A stretch of DNA of 64,000 nt from Akkermansiaceae bacterium (GTDB taxonomy: Bacteria > Verrucomicrobiota > Verrucomicrobiia > Verrucomicrobiales > Akkermansiaceae): positions 19,625 to 83,624 of the forward strand of contig CANHPN010000006.1 of assembly GCA_947462535.1 (NCBI GenBank). Direction: 5' to 3'. Below are positions 22,150-33,030 of the stretch, one piece after another (the first letter of the stretch is position 1; the number at the start of each line of letters is the position of its first letter). Under the pieces are notes generated by a model that had not been told where the DNA came from, made no database searches, and saw only the letters and a list, made by a program, of their open reading frames with translations. The position numbers and the translations under genes were made by a program.

Positions 22150-22560
22150 TCAAGCCGCAAAGCTCTCGCCGCACGAGCAGGTGACGACCGCGTTCGGGTT
22201 GCTCACCTTGAAGCCGCCCTGCTGCAAGTCGTCGGAGAAATCCAGCTCGCTGCCACTGACGAACAACGCGCTTTTCGGATCGATCACCACGTTCACACCG
22301 TTGCTCGGCACCAGGATGTCGCGGTCGCGCGGGCCGTCCACAAGGTCCATCTTGTATTGCAATCCCGAGCAACCGCCGCCGACCACCGCGATCCGCAGCG
22401 CGCCGTCCGGCCGGCCTTGGCGGTCGAGCAGGCCGCGCAAATGCGACGACGCGCCTTCGAGCACTTTCACCAGCTTTTCATTGCCGATCTTGTAATTCAC
22501 CGTCGCGTTCATCGGCGCAAGTTGCATCCCCCGCCCTGGCGCGTCAACACCTCCGCCCAT
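22150..22560 (-). CDS. Iron-sulfur cluster carrier/assembly protein (IscA/ErpA/HesB family)
   Basis: RIAVVGGGCSGLQYKMDLVD ... VTCSCGESF (Cys residues of A-type carriers). The true start is probably an internal Met. Confidence 0.9.
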   Translation of the reverse strand: MGGGVDAPGRGMQLAPMNATVNYKIGNEKLVKVLEGASSHLRGLLDRQGRPDGALRIAVVGGGCSGLQYKMDLVDGPRDRDILVPSNGVNVVIDPKSALFVSGSELDFSDDLQQGGFKVSNPNAVVTCSCGESFAA

Positions 22561-22691
22561 CAGCCCGTGCGAAAAGCCGCCGACCGCCGAGGTTTTTTAA
22601 AAAATGAATTCTTGCCATTCCGTTACGGCCCGGCCTATTGACACGTCGATCGGATGACAAAAGTTTGTCTGCTCGCTCTTTGTTTGATCCG

Positions 22692-22733
22692 TGACGCCAT
22701 GGTCAGAGGAAGTGTTGAATCAGCATGGCGTCA
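22692..22733 (+). promoter_or_regulatory. Stem-loop in leader/start region of RRM gene
   Basis: TGACGCCATG (22692-22701) and CATGGCGTCA (22724-22733) are perfect 10-bp reverse complements with a 22-nt loop; the upstream ATG (22725) lies in the stem. Confidence 0.55.
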
Positions 22734-23159
22734 TTAGAATTGAATCAAATGGATATCTACGTGGGCAATTTGCCCTACACCGCTACTGAAGGAGACGTTT
22801 CTGGCCTCTTCGCCGCTTTTGGACCTGTTGAACGGGTCAAAATCATCACCGACCGTGAAACCGGGCAATCCAAGGGATTTGCTTTCGTGACCCTCGGTGA
22901 TCAATCCCAGTTGAACGCAGCCATCGAGGCTCTCAACGACTACGACTATAACGGTCGTGCTCTCCGCGTGAACGCATCGGAACCGAAAGAATCCCGTCCA
23001 AGCGGCGGTGGTGGCGGCGGTTACGGTGGTGGCGGCGGCGGCGGATACGGCGGCGGCGATCGTCGTGGCGGCGGTGGCGGCGGCGGCGGCGGTGGCTACA
23101 AAGGCGGCGGCGGCGGCGGTGATCGCCGTGGCGGCGGCGGCGGCGGTGGTCGCTGGTAA
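22725..23159 (+). CDS. RNA-binding protein, single RRM plus Gly/Arg-rich tail
   Basis: MDIYVGNLPYTATEGDVSGLFAAFGPVERVKIITDRETGQSKGFAFVTL (RNP2/RNP1) followed by GGGGGYGGGGGGGYGGGDRRGGGG. MDIYVGN at 22749 is an alternative start. Confidence 0.92.
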   Translation: MASLELNQMDIYVGNLPYTATEGDVSGLFAAFGPVERVKIITDRETGQSKGFAFVTLGDQSQLNAAIEALNDYDYNGRALRVNASEPKESRPSGGGGGGYGGGGGGGYGGGDRRGGGGGGGGGGYKGGGGGGDRRGGGGGGGRW

Positions 23160-23190
23160 TCCGGAGTTTCTCGCATCATAATTTCAAAAG

Positions 23191-23228
23191 CGCCCGATCC
23201 TCTTCACTGGGAATCGGGCGTTTTTTTT
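23191..23228 (+). terminator. Intrinsic terminator of RRM gene
   Basis: CGCCCGAT ... ATCGGGCG stem followed by T8. Confidence 0.9.
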
Positions 23229-23241
23229 GCGGGCGGGCGGC

Positions 23242-24222
23242 TCACTCGCCGATTTGTTCGAGCGTGCTGTAGTAGTCGCCGTAAAAGCCGGTGATTTTCC
23301 ACGCGACGAATCCCAGAATGAGGAAATACAGCAGCTTGGGAACCATCACGGCCACCTGTCTCGCGCCGGATTCAGCGTCGTCCTGAAACAGCTTGGACCA
23401 GCGGGCGAGATCCTTGTCCAAGGTGCCGGCCTCCTCGCCGGTCGAGTAGGATCGGGCGAACGCCTTGGGAAACGCGGCGTCCGCCATGAACTGCGGGCCG
23501 AGCGCGCTTCCCGCTTTGACGGCGTTGACCAGCTTGACGCCCGCTTCACGGATCACGCCGCTTTGCGACGCTTCAGACGCCAGTTGCGCGGTTTCACTCA
23601 TCGAGATCCCGGCGAGCACGCACGAGTGATAGACTTTGCAAAATCTCGCCATCGCCAGATTATGGCGCGCCTTGCCGATCCATGGAACGCGGTTGATCAG
23701 TCGGTCGATTCCCGGATTTACCGGAGCCCGATTCAGCAACGCGCGGATTGCCATGAAGATGCAAAAAGCCGCCGCGTAAACGATGAGCAGCGTCACCACC
23801 AGGCTTCCCGATATTTCGGCCATCGCCACGCCCTTCATCAAGAAGGCTGGCACGATGCCGATGAAAATCCCCAGATGAAGGACGATGATCGGATAAATCA
23901 TGCCCTTCACCACCTCCCGGCGAGCGGACGCCAGCATTCCGAAATAGTCGGCGAGATGCTGGAACGCGGGGGCCAGTTTCCCGCCGCGCTCGCCTGCGCC
24001 GATGATTGCGCGCTCGATGTCACTGATGGATTTTCCAAACGCCGTGGCTATCGATTCACCCGCCTCCAGTCCCTTGTCCAAAGTCTTGAGGAAACTTGCT
24101 TGCGACGCGGGAAGCTGCGTGTCCAACAACACCGCCGCCGCCTTCCGGATGTCGAAACCCGCCTCCAGCAGTTTCGCCATTTCCGAGTAGAAGAGATGCT
24201 TTTGGGCGGCATTCGCAGTCAT
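23242..24222 (-). CDS. Type II secretion system F-domain (GspF/PilC-like) membrane protein
   Basis: FYSEMAKLLEAGFDIRKAAAVLLDT, FGKSISDIERAIIGAGERGGKLAPAFQHLADYF, tandem T2SF-type repeats. Confidence 0.8.
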   Translation of the reverse strand: MTANAAQKHLFYSEMAKLLEAGFDIRKAAAVLLDTQLPASQASFLKTLDKGLEAGESIATAFGKSISDIERAIIGAGERGGKLAPAFQHLADYFGMLASARREVVKGMIYPIIVLHLGIFIGIVPAFLMKGVAMAEISGSLVVTLLIVYAAAFCIFMAIRALLNRAPVNPGIDRLINRVPWIGKARHNLAMARFCKVYHSCVLAGISMSETAQLASEASQSGVIREAGVKLVNAVKAGSALGPQFMADAAFPKAFARSYSTGEEAGTLDKDLARWSKLFQDDAESGARQVAVMVPKLLYFLILGFVAWKITGFYGDYYSTLEQIGE

Positions 24223-24405
24223 GATTTTCTCAATCCATACCCACCCGCCGCTTATCCGGCTAGGGTTTAATCGCGAGCATCCGCAATTTCGCCCGCCGCT
24301 AATTCCAAACGTGGAGCCACGGATGCATGCCATGCTCGTCCGGCGCGAAGTAGGCGGAATGAGCGACTCCGGCGAACCACAGCCCTGCTGTCCATGCCCG
24401 CCGAG

Positions 24406-26397
24406 CTAACTTTTTCTCGCAAAAACCAATCCGGTGCGCGAAGGGCTGTATATTTTCATCACGCCGTCTTCCTCCACAGGATAGTCGAACGCGTGATCCA
24501 CCCGGCCGTGGCCGCCGGTTCCGATCCGGTCGGTATCCAGCACCAGCTCGCGGGTTTCGAAACCCGGCGCGTGGACCGGGTAACCGAACAGCGAGTTTCC
24601 GACTGAAAAATTGAAAACGAAAATCAAATTCGCCCGCTCGGCGACGAGGATCTTCTGTCCTTGATCGAGATACAGCAACTGCGCGGGCGGCGTGGCGAGC
24701 AGCCCGGAGTTTTTCGAGAAATCCATCAGCTGCCGGTCGAACTCCGCGAGCCAGCCGTATTTCAAATCCGGATTATCAACAAGCGACCATTGGCGGCGGC
24801 AATAGTGATAGGACCAGCCGTTTCCCTCGCGCGGGAAATCCAGCCACTCGGGATGGCCGAACTCGTTGCCCATGAAATTGAGCCAACCCTCGCCGCCTAA
24901 CACCAGCGTGACGAGGCGGATGAGCTTGTGCAGCGCGATCCCGCGCTCGATCACCGGATGCGGATCGTCCTTGCCCATGTGCCAATACATCTCCTTGTCC
25001 ATCAGCCAGAACGCGAGCGTCTTGTCGCCGACGAGCGCCTGGTCGTGGCTCTCCGCGTAGGCGATGGTGGCCTCGCCATAACGGCGGTTCGCCAGAATCC
25101 CCCACAGCTCGCCGATGTCCCAGTCCTCGTCGCGGCTGTGCTTGAGGAGCTTGATCCAGTAGTCCGGGATGCCCATGGCGAGGCGGTAGGAAAACCCGAG
25201 CCCGCCGTCCGCGATCGGCCGGCAGAGGCCGGGCATGCCGGACATGTCCTCGGCAATGGCAATGGCTCCGGGCTTGATGTCCTGGATGAGTTTGGAGGCG
25301 AGTTTCAGATAAAGGATCGCCATGTCATCGGCGTCGCCGCCGAAGTAGTCGTCGTAATTTCCGAAGGACTTGTTCCCGCGGGAATGATAGAGCATCGACG
25401 TCACACCATCGAAGCGGAAGCCGTCGAAGCGGAACTCTTCCAGCCAGTAGCGGACGTTTGATAGAAGGAACTGCCGCACTTCCGGGCGGCCGTAGTCGAA
25501 GCATTTCGAGTCCCAGCCGGGATGGTCGCCGAGCGGGCCGTCGTGGAAATACTGGTGGCCGGAGCCATCGAAGTTGTTGAGTCCCTCGGCGATGTTTTTC
25601 ACCGCGTGCGAGTGGACGACATCGAGCAAAACGGCCAGTCCGAGGCCGTGGGCGGTGTCGATGAGGTATTTCAAATCCTCCGGCGTGCCGAAGCGCGAGC
25701 ACGGCGCGAAGAACGAGGAGACGTGATAGCCGAACGAGCCGTAATAAGGATGCTCCTGCACCGCCATCAGCTGCACCGTGTTATAACCGGCCTTGGCGAC
25801 GCGTGGCAAAATCGAATCCGCGAACTCGCGGTAGGTGTGGACGCGCAGCTCCTCGCCGGCCATGCCGACATGGGATTCATAAATCAGCGGCGCTTTGATA
25901 GACGCCGGATCGAACTCGTGTTTCCAGACGTATGGCTGCGGCGTGTTCCAGATTTGCCCGCAGTAATCATGGGTCGTCGGATCCTGCACCGCGCGGCGGA
26001 TGCACGCCGGGATCCGGTCGCGCCGCGAGCCGTCGGCACCGACGATGTGGAGCTTCACCTTCTGCCCGTGGGCGAGCGCGTCCGCCGGCAGGTCGAGCGA
26101 CCAGACGCCGCTGTCCGAGGAAGCGAGCGGATGGGACTCGCGGTCCCAGTGGTTGAAATCGCCCAGCAGAGAAACCGCCTGCGCAGCCGGTGCCCACTCG
26201 TGGACCTTCCATTGGTTAGTCGACGGGTGGAAATGGATACCGACGTATTTGTGACCGGTGGCGTAGGCGGCGAGCGTCTTCGAGCCCTGCTCGATTTCCG
26301 CAAGCGCCTCCGCGAACTGTTTCATCCGCCGCTCGATGGCACCTTGGTGGGGTTCGAGCCACGGATCGTCTTGAACAAGCTTCGGTTTCTCCGTCAT
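24406..26397 (-). CDS. glgB: 1,4-alpha-glucan branching enzyme family (GH13)
   Basis: VHEWAPAAQAVSLLGDFNHWD, VLLDVVHSHAVKN, FRFDGFRFDGVTSMLYHS, AIAEDMSGMPG, YAESHDQALVGDKT, NFMGNEFGHPEWLDFPREGN. Confidence 0.93.
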   Translation of the reverse strand: MTEKPKLVQDDPWLEPHQGAIERRMKQFAEALAEIEQGSKTLAAYATGHKYVGIHFHPSTNQWKVHEWAPAAQAVSLLGDFNHWDRESHPLASSDSGVWSLDLPADALAHGQKVKLHIVGADGSRRDRIPACIRRAVQDPTTHDYCGQIWNTPQPYVWKHEFDPASIKAPLIYESHVGMAGEELRVHTYREFADSILPRVAKAGYNTVQLMAVQEHPYYGSFGYHVSSFFAPCSRFGTPEDLKYLIDTAHGLGLAVLLDVVHSHAVKNIAEGLNNFDGSGHQYFHDGPLGDHPGWDSKCFDYGRPEVRQFLLSNVRYWLEEFRFDGFRFDGVTSMLYHSRGNKSFGNYDDYFGGDADDMAILYLKLASKLIQDIKPGAIAIAEDMSGMPGLCRPIADGGLGFSYRLAMGIPDYWIKLLKHSRDEDWDIGELWGILANRRYGEATIAYAESHDQALVGDKTLAFWLMDKEMYWHMGKDDPHPVIERGIALHKLIRLVTLVLGGEGWLNFMGNEFGHPEWLDFPREGNGWSYHYCRRQWSLVDNPDLKYGWLAEFDRQLMDFSKNSGLLATPPAQLLYLDQGQKILVAERANLIFVFNFSVGNSLFGYPVHAPGFETRELVLDTDRIGTGGHGRVDHAFDYPVEEDGVMKIYSPSRTGLVFARKS

Positions 26398-26535
26398 CGC
26401 TCCGGAACATGAAGGGTTTCGCTTGCAGGGAAAAGCCAAATTCCGCAAGGAATCCGTCGCTCCCACCAAGTGCTTGATTCCCGCTCCCATCGCGGGAATC
26501 ATCCCACCTCGCGGCTACCGCTGACGCAACCTCCC

Positions 26536-27162
26536 ATGAATTCTCCCAAGACCACCCCGCACAAGGACGACATCGCCGAACTCGAACCCTTCGCCGGACT
26601 CGAGATGATGCACGTCTTCGTGGTCACCAGCGAGCGCCAGGCCGGACTCGCCCTGGAGGAACTCATGCAGGCACGGACCGTCGGCTTCGACACCGAGTCG
26701 AAGCCGACTTTCCTCAAAGGCCAAAAATCCGAAGGCCCGCACGTCCTGCAATTCGCCACCACCGAGAAAGCCTTCATCTTCCAATCCCATTTCACCGAGA
26801 GCCACCCGGCGATCATCGAGTTGCTGAAATCGACCAAGCTCACCAAGATCGGCTTCGGCCTCGGCGGCGACCTCGACCAGATTTCAAACCGCTTCGGCCT
26901 CCGTCCCGGCGCCATCGTGGACCTCGACCGCTCGTTCAAACTGCTTGGCTACCGGAACTCTGTCGGCGCAAAGTCCGCAGTCGCCATGCTTTTCAACCGT
27001 AAGCTCTCGAAGTCCAAATCCGTCACTACCTCGAACTGGGCGGCCCGCGAGCTGACCGAGCGCCAGCTCCTCTACGCCGCCAACGACGCCTACGCGGCGA
27101 TCCGCGTCTATCATGCGCTCCAGGCCGGAAACGCGGGCGGACCTATCAGCCAGGCTCCTTGA
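26536..27162 (+). CDS. 3'-5' exonuclease (RNase D-like DEDD domain)
   Basis: TVGFDTESKPTF (DxE), LTKIGFGLGGDLDQISNRF, ELTERQLLYAANDAYAAIRVYH. Confidence 0.88.
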   Translation: MNSPKTTPHKDDIAELEPFAGLEMMHVFVVTSERQAGLALEELMQARTVGFDTESKPTFLKGQKSEGPHVLQFATTEKAFIFQSHFTESHPAIIELLKSTKLTKIGFGLGGDLDQISNRFGLRPGAIVDLDRSFKLLGYRNSVGAKSAVAMLFNRKLSKSKSVTTSNWAARELTERQLLYAANDAYAAIRVYHALQAGNAGGPISQAP

Positions 27163-28078
27163 ACAAGTCGAGGAAGCGGTCCTCGTATTCATGGAAAACA
27201 TTGAGCCGGTCGAGCTCTTGCTTCAGTTCATAAGCCCGGGAACGATCTTCGCGGGCTGCCTCAAACAGCTCGGCGACATGTTGCTTGTCACGACCGCTCA
27301 GATGCGGCGCGGCCTTCTCCGGCTCCGCTTCATCAGCCTCCTCGGCCGGTGCTTCCGGGGCTCCGACAGAACTTTCTAGGCGATGGAGAAATTCCTCAAG
27401 CCCCTTCTCCACCTGACGGGACTGCACCTGCAGCTCCTTGAAGTCGATGGAGATTTCCGACATCGCGCTGAAGGCTTTCAGCACCGCGAGCGAGGCCTTG
27501 GGAAATGGAAATTGCGAGAAAACGCTCGGCATCTCACCGAGCAAACAGCCGCCGCGCATCCCGTTGTCGGCGGCGATTCCTAACAGCACTCCGTTCAGCC
27601 CGCTGATTTGCCCCTCCTCCATCACTTTCATGTCGAGCCGCTTGAAATCCGCCAGAGTCCGCGAATCGATGGCGGCCCCGAAAACGTGTGACTCGTGCTC
27701 GGGACGCATCTGCGTGGCAATCGCCGCGAAGGTGAAAACCCGCTCCACCCCGAGCTGGCGCGCGTGCCCGATGAGCTGCGAACAAAACGCCCCGCCCTTC
27801 GACGGCGGCTGTGCCTCGCCGATGAAGACAATGAGGTCGTGCTTCTTGTTCGGGTCGTTCCAAAGAAACAACCGGCTGCGCGGCAGGCGTCCGGTGTGGA
27901 TCAACCCGCCCCTCACTTCGACGCGCTCCAGATCGAAAAACTCGCGCGCGGGAAACTCCGCCAGCAAGTGCATGCCTAGCTTCGCCATCATGTAATATCC
28001 CGCGCTGATCGCCACCGCGCCCATTCCGGGCCAAGCGGCGATGAGCCACGGGTCGTTGAGATGTTGCTCCGTTTCCAT
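27146..28078 (-). CDS. PAC2-family protein (proteasome assembly chaperone-like)
   Basis: LIAAWPGMGAVAISAGYYMMAKLGMHLLAEF, FTFAAIATQMRPEHESHVFGAA, GLNGVLLGIAADNGMRGGCLLGEMP. Confidence 0.85.
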   Translation of the reverse strand: METEQHLNDPWLIAAWPGMGAVAISAGYYMMAKLGMHLLAEFPAREFFDLERVEVRGGLIHTGRLPRSRLFLWNDPNKKHDLIVFIGEAQPPSKGGAFCSQLIGHARQLGVERVFTFAAIATQMRPEHESHVFGAAIDSRTLADFKRLDMKVMEEGQISGLNGVLLGIAADNGMRGGCLLGEMPSVFSQFPFPKASLAVLKAFSAMSEISIDFKELQVQSRQVEKGLEEFLHRLESSVGAPEAPAEEADEAEPEKAAPHLSGRDKQHVAELFEAAREDRSRAYELKQELDRLNVFHEYEDRFLDLFKEPG

Positions 28079-28090
28079 GGCGATTTTTCG

Positions 28091-28558
28091 TTAGGCCACG
28101 CTTTCGTGAAGAAAGCGTTTCTCCAAGTCCACGAGGGGGATTTTCGTCAGGTCGCCCGCCACCACCCCGCCCAAAGCATCGTGCGCCGCGGTCGGCAAGG
28201 CTTTCAGCAAAGCCGGCATGATTTCCTGCGGGATGACCAACCGCCACGTCGGGTAGCCCGCGCAGGCCACGATCTCGCCGATCTTCGCGGCCACGCGCTC
28301 CAGCGCCTGGGTTTCAAGCTCAGCTTCCAAGTGGTGCTCCTCGCCATACGACATCCCCGCAAGACGATCGACAGCCCCGCCTTGGGGAAACCGGCCGGCG
28401 CTGTCCGTGACCGCCTGGTGGATCGACTGCGGCCTCATTTCCAACGTGCTCCCGGGCTCCTCGAGCAGGTGCGCCTCCTCTAGCGGATCATCGCCCGCCG
28501 GTTTGAACTTCACGGGCCTGACCCGTCCGAGATTGGCGATGACGATGAGCTTTTCCAT
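28091..28558 (-). CDS. Host-attachment/baeRF-like family protein
   Basis: VTDSAGRFPQGG ... LETQALERVAAKIGEIVACAGYPTWRLVIPQEIMPALLKALPTAAHDALGGVVAGDLTKIPLVDLEKRF. Confidence 0.7.
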   Translation of the reverse strand: MEKLIVIANLGRVRPVKFKPAGDDPLEEAHLLEEPGSTLEMRPQSIHQAVTDSAGRFPQGGAVDRLAGMSYGEEHHLEAELETQALERVAAKIGEIVACAGYPTWRLVIPQEIMPALLKALPTAAHDALGGVVAGDLTKIPLVDLEKRFLHESVA

Positions 28559-28682
28559 AACAATAGAGGGTTAATTTGCACCTACAGTATGGACTCGTAC
28601 CAGAGTATCCGCAAGACAGAAATGGAACGCGCAACATCAGCCTCGTCGGCCGCAAAATCCGCGCTTAGTTTCGCCCGCCTTC

Positions 28683-29573
28683 ATGACCGATCTCCTTCAA
28701 AAAGCCGTCGCCAAGCGCGCCCGAATCCTCACCCCGGAAACCAACGCCGTCCGCCTCATCGATGGCGGCGGCGATGGCTTGCCCGGACTGATCCTGGAAA
28801 CCTACGCCGGCCGCTGGCTGGTCTCCACCACCGGTGCCCGCCTCGCGCCGCAAATCCGCGAATGGATCCGCGACCAGGGCGTTTCCTGTTATTGGAAGCG
28901 GCTCGACCAGCACCAGAAAGAGTCGCCGTCGCACCTCGTCGGCCCGGAAGTCACCGAGCCGTTTCTCATCCTCGAAAACGGCGTCGCCTCCGAGATCTCG
29001 TTCCAGTCCGGCTACTCGCAGGGCATCTTCCTCGACCAGCGCCACAACCGCGCCGAAGTCCGCCGCCTGATGGCACCCGGCCTGCGCCTGCTCAACACCT
29101 TCGCCTACACCGGTGCCTTCTCCGTAACCGCCGCCATGGCCGGCGCAGAGACCACCACGCTCGACCTATCACAACCCTACCTCGACTGGGCGAAGCGTAA
29201 TCTCTCACACAACCAACTCGACCCCGCCGCCCACCACTTCTGCAAGGGCGACACCTTCCACTGGCTCCGCCGCTTCGCCAAACAAGGCCGTACCTTCGAC
29301 GGCATCGTGCTTGACCCGCCGACCTTCTCGCGCGACGAAAAAGGCAAGGTTTTCCGCGTCGAGGAAAATTTCGGCGAGCTCGCCGCTCTCGCTGCCGACA
29401 TCCTAACACCCGGCGGCTGGCTGCTCTGCTCGACCAACTGCCGCAACCTCGGCCTCAACGAATTCCAGAAACAACTCCGCAACGCCACCCACCGCCCGCT
29501 GAGCGCACGCCACTCGCCCATGCCAGAGGATTTCACCGACGAGCCCTATCTGAAATCCGTCTGGCTGAAATGA
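28683..29573 (+). CDS. Class I SAM-dependent rRNA methyltransferase, RlmI-like
   Basis: TNAVRLIDGGGDGLPGLILETYAG, SQGIFLDQRHNRAEVRRL, LLNTFAYTGAFSVTAAMAGA, GIVLDPPTFSRDEKGK. Confidence 0.9.
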   Translation: MTDLLQKAVAKRARILTPETNAVRLIDGGGDGLPGLILETYAGRWLVSTTGARLAPQIREWIRDQGVSCYWKRLDQHQKESPSHLVGPEVTEPFLILENGVASEISFQSGYSQGIFLDQRHNRAEVRRLMAPGLRLLNTFAYTGAFSVTAAMAGAETTTLDLSQPYLDWAKRNLSHNQLDPAAHHFCKGDTFHWLRRFAKQGRTFDGIVLDPPTFSRDEKGKVFRVEENFGELAALAADILTPGGWLLCSTNCRNLGLNEFQKQLRNATHRPLSARHSPMPEDFTDEPYLKSVWLK

Positions 29574-29793
29574 TGCAGCCGCATCGACGCCACGCGCGCC
29601 GCCGCGCCATTCTCCGGCCATGCGGGAACCCTCCCCGGCGCAGATCGACACCTTCATCTCGAAACGGTCGAACTCCGGCGGCCAATACGAGGCCTTCCCC
29701 ACGCCGCTCGGTTATTTCGAGCGCCTCGTCCGCACGGCCAATGTGAATCGAGAGAGAGTGCGCTATCGGCGCGATACTTCGCTACTCATTGGC

Positions 29794-29813
29794 TCGCGAC
29801 AGAAATGTCGCGA
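29794..29813. repeat. Perfect hairpin TCGCGACA-GAAA-TGTCGCGA downstream of aspS
   Basis: 8-bp stem with GAAA loop; no adjacent T-run on either strand. Confidence 0.7.
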
Positions 29814-29817
29814 CTCC

Positions 29818-31617
<1,800 letters not shown>

Positions 31618-31642
31618 GGGAGAAAATTTTAAGATTGGAAGT

Positions 31643-32938
31643 TCAAGCCAGCAACGGCCCGTCGGGTTGGAGGAGGCGGTCGGTTAGCCAGTCGATGGCG
31701 GTCTCGGCGGTGCCGGATTCCTCGGTGCGGCTGGCGAGGATCTTGAGCTTGAGCGCGGGATACTCGGTGCCGACGACGAGGGCGAAGCGCGCGCCGCATT
31801 TCTCCGCGCTCTGGAACTGCTTGGCGACCTTGGGATTTCCCATCGGCAGATCTGCGGAGATGCCGACGCGACGGAGGCTGGTGACGAGCTGGAGCGACTC
31901 AGCACGCTTCGTTTCGTCCGCGACGACGACGTAGATGTCGCAGGCGGCGGCGTTGCGCTGGAGCCAGACCTCCATCTGCATCGCGGTGTGGGTCGTCTCC
32001 TCGATGAGGTTGCGGATGACATAGTCGCCCATCGCGAATCCAGTGGCGGGCATGTCCACGGCACCGTCGGAGATGGTGGAAATGAGCGTGTCGTAGCGGC
32101 CGCCGCCAGCGACGGCGCGCATCGATTTCTTGGCGTCGAACACTTCGAAAACCACGCCGGTATAATAAGCGAGGCCACGGACGATGGAGAGATCCAGCTC
32201 GATGAAACCGGCGAAGCCGCGGGCGGCGAGGTCCTCGCGGATCGCGAGGTAGGCGGCGGAGGCGTTTGCGGGATCGGCGATGAAGGCGCGGACGCCGTCG
32301 GGCGTCAGGGAGAACGCAGCGAGCTTTTGCTCGAGCACTTCGGGCTTCTCGCGCTCGATCTTGTCGATGATGCCGAGGAAATCCGGGATGTTTCCCTCCG
32401 GGATTCCGTTAGCGGCGGCAAAGTCGATCCACGCCATCCGGTCGGAGACGCGGACGACGAAGTCACCGGCGACGAAGCCGAAGGAGAGCATCGTCTCGAT
32501 CGCCAGGGAAATGAGTTCCGCATCGGCGGCGGGTCCGCCTTCGCCGAGTATGTCCACGTTGAACTGATAGAACTCGCGTCCCCTGCCCTTCTGCGGTTTT
32601 TCGTAGCGGAAACACTGGCCGATTTCGAACCACTTGAGCGGCTTCGGGAAATCCCGCTGGTGCTGGGCGACGATCCGCGCCAGCGAGGCGGTGACTTCCG
32701 GGCGCAGCGTGACATCGCGGCCGCCCTGGTCCTCGAAGCGGAAAAGCTGCGAGGAAAGCTCGCCGCCGGACTTTTTCAGATAGAGGCCTGTGTCCTCCAG
32801 AACGGGGGTTTCGTATTCGACATAGCCGCAGCGGCGGGCCACGCCGCGCCAGGTTTCGAACAAATAGTTGCGGACCGCGCATTCACGGGGAGTGAAGTCG
32901 CGGAATCCTGGAAGTGCTTGGAAAGTAGGTCCTGCCAT
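31643..32938 (-). CDS. hisS: Histidyl-tRNA synthetase
   Basis: LPGFRDFTPRECAVRNYLFETW, LRPEVTASLARIVAQH, GREFYQFNVDILG, GLAYYTGVVFEVFD. Confidence 0.97.
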   Translation of the reverse strand: MAGPTFQALPGFRDFTPRECAVRNYLFETWRGVARRCGYVEYETPVLEDTGLYLKKSGGELSSQLFRFEDQGGRDVTLRPEVTASLARIVAQHQRDFPKPLKWFEIGQCFRYEKPQKGRGREFYQFNVDILGEGGPAADAELISLAIETMLSFGFVAGDFVVRVSDRMAWIDFAAANGIPEGNIPDFLGIIDKIEREKPEVLEQKLAAFSLTPDGVRAFIADPANASAAYLAIREDLAARGFAGFIELDLSIVRGLAYYTGVVFEVFDAKKSMRAVAGGGRYDTLISTISDGAVDMPATGFAMGDYVIRNLIEETTHTAMQMEVWLQRNAAACDIYVVVADETKRAESLQLVTSLRRVGISADLPMGNPKVAKQFQSAEKCGARFALVVGTEYPALKLKILASRTEESGTAETAIDWLTDRLLQPDGPLLA

Positions 32939-33030
32939 GGGCGGGCGGCGAGGATGCACGCCGTTTCCAGCATTTCAAGGCGGGATTGCAGCGACGCTTC
33001 ACAGCGGTCAGGCTCGCGAGGGAATCTTGC

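Noticed and set aside
22981-23158. GGC/GGT-rich tract considered as a separate tandem repeat or satellite
   Set aside because: It is the coding sequence for the Gly/Arg-rich tail of the RRM protein and ends in frame with a stop followed by a terminator.
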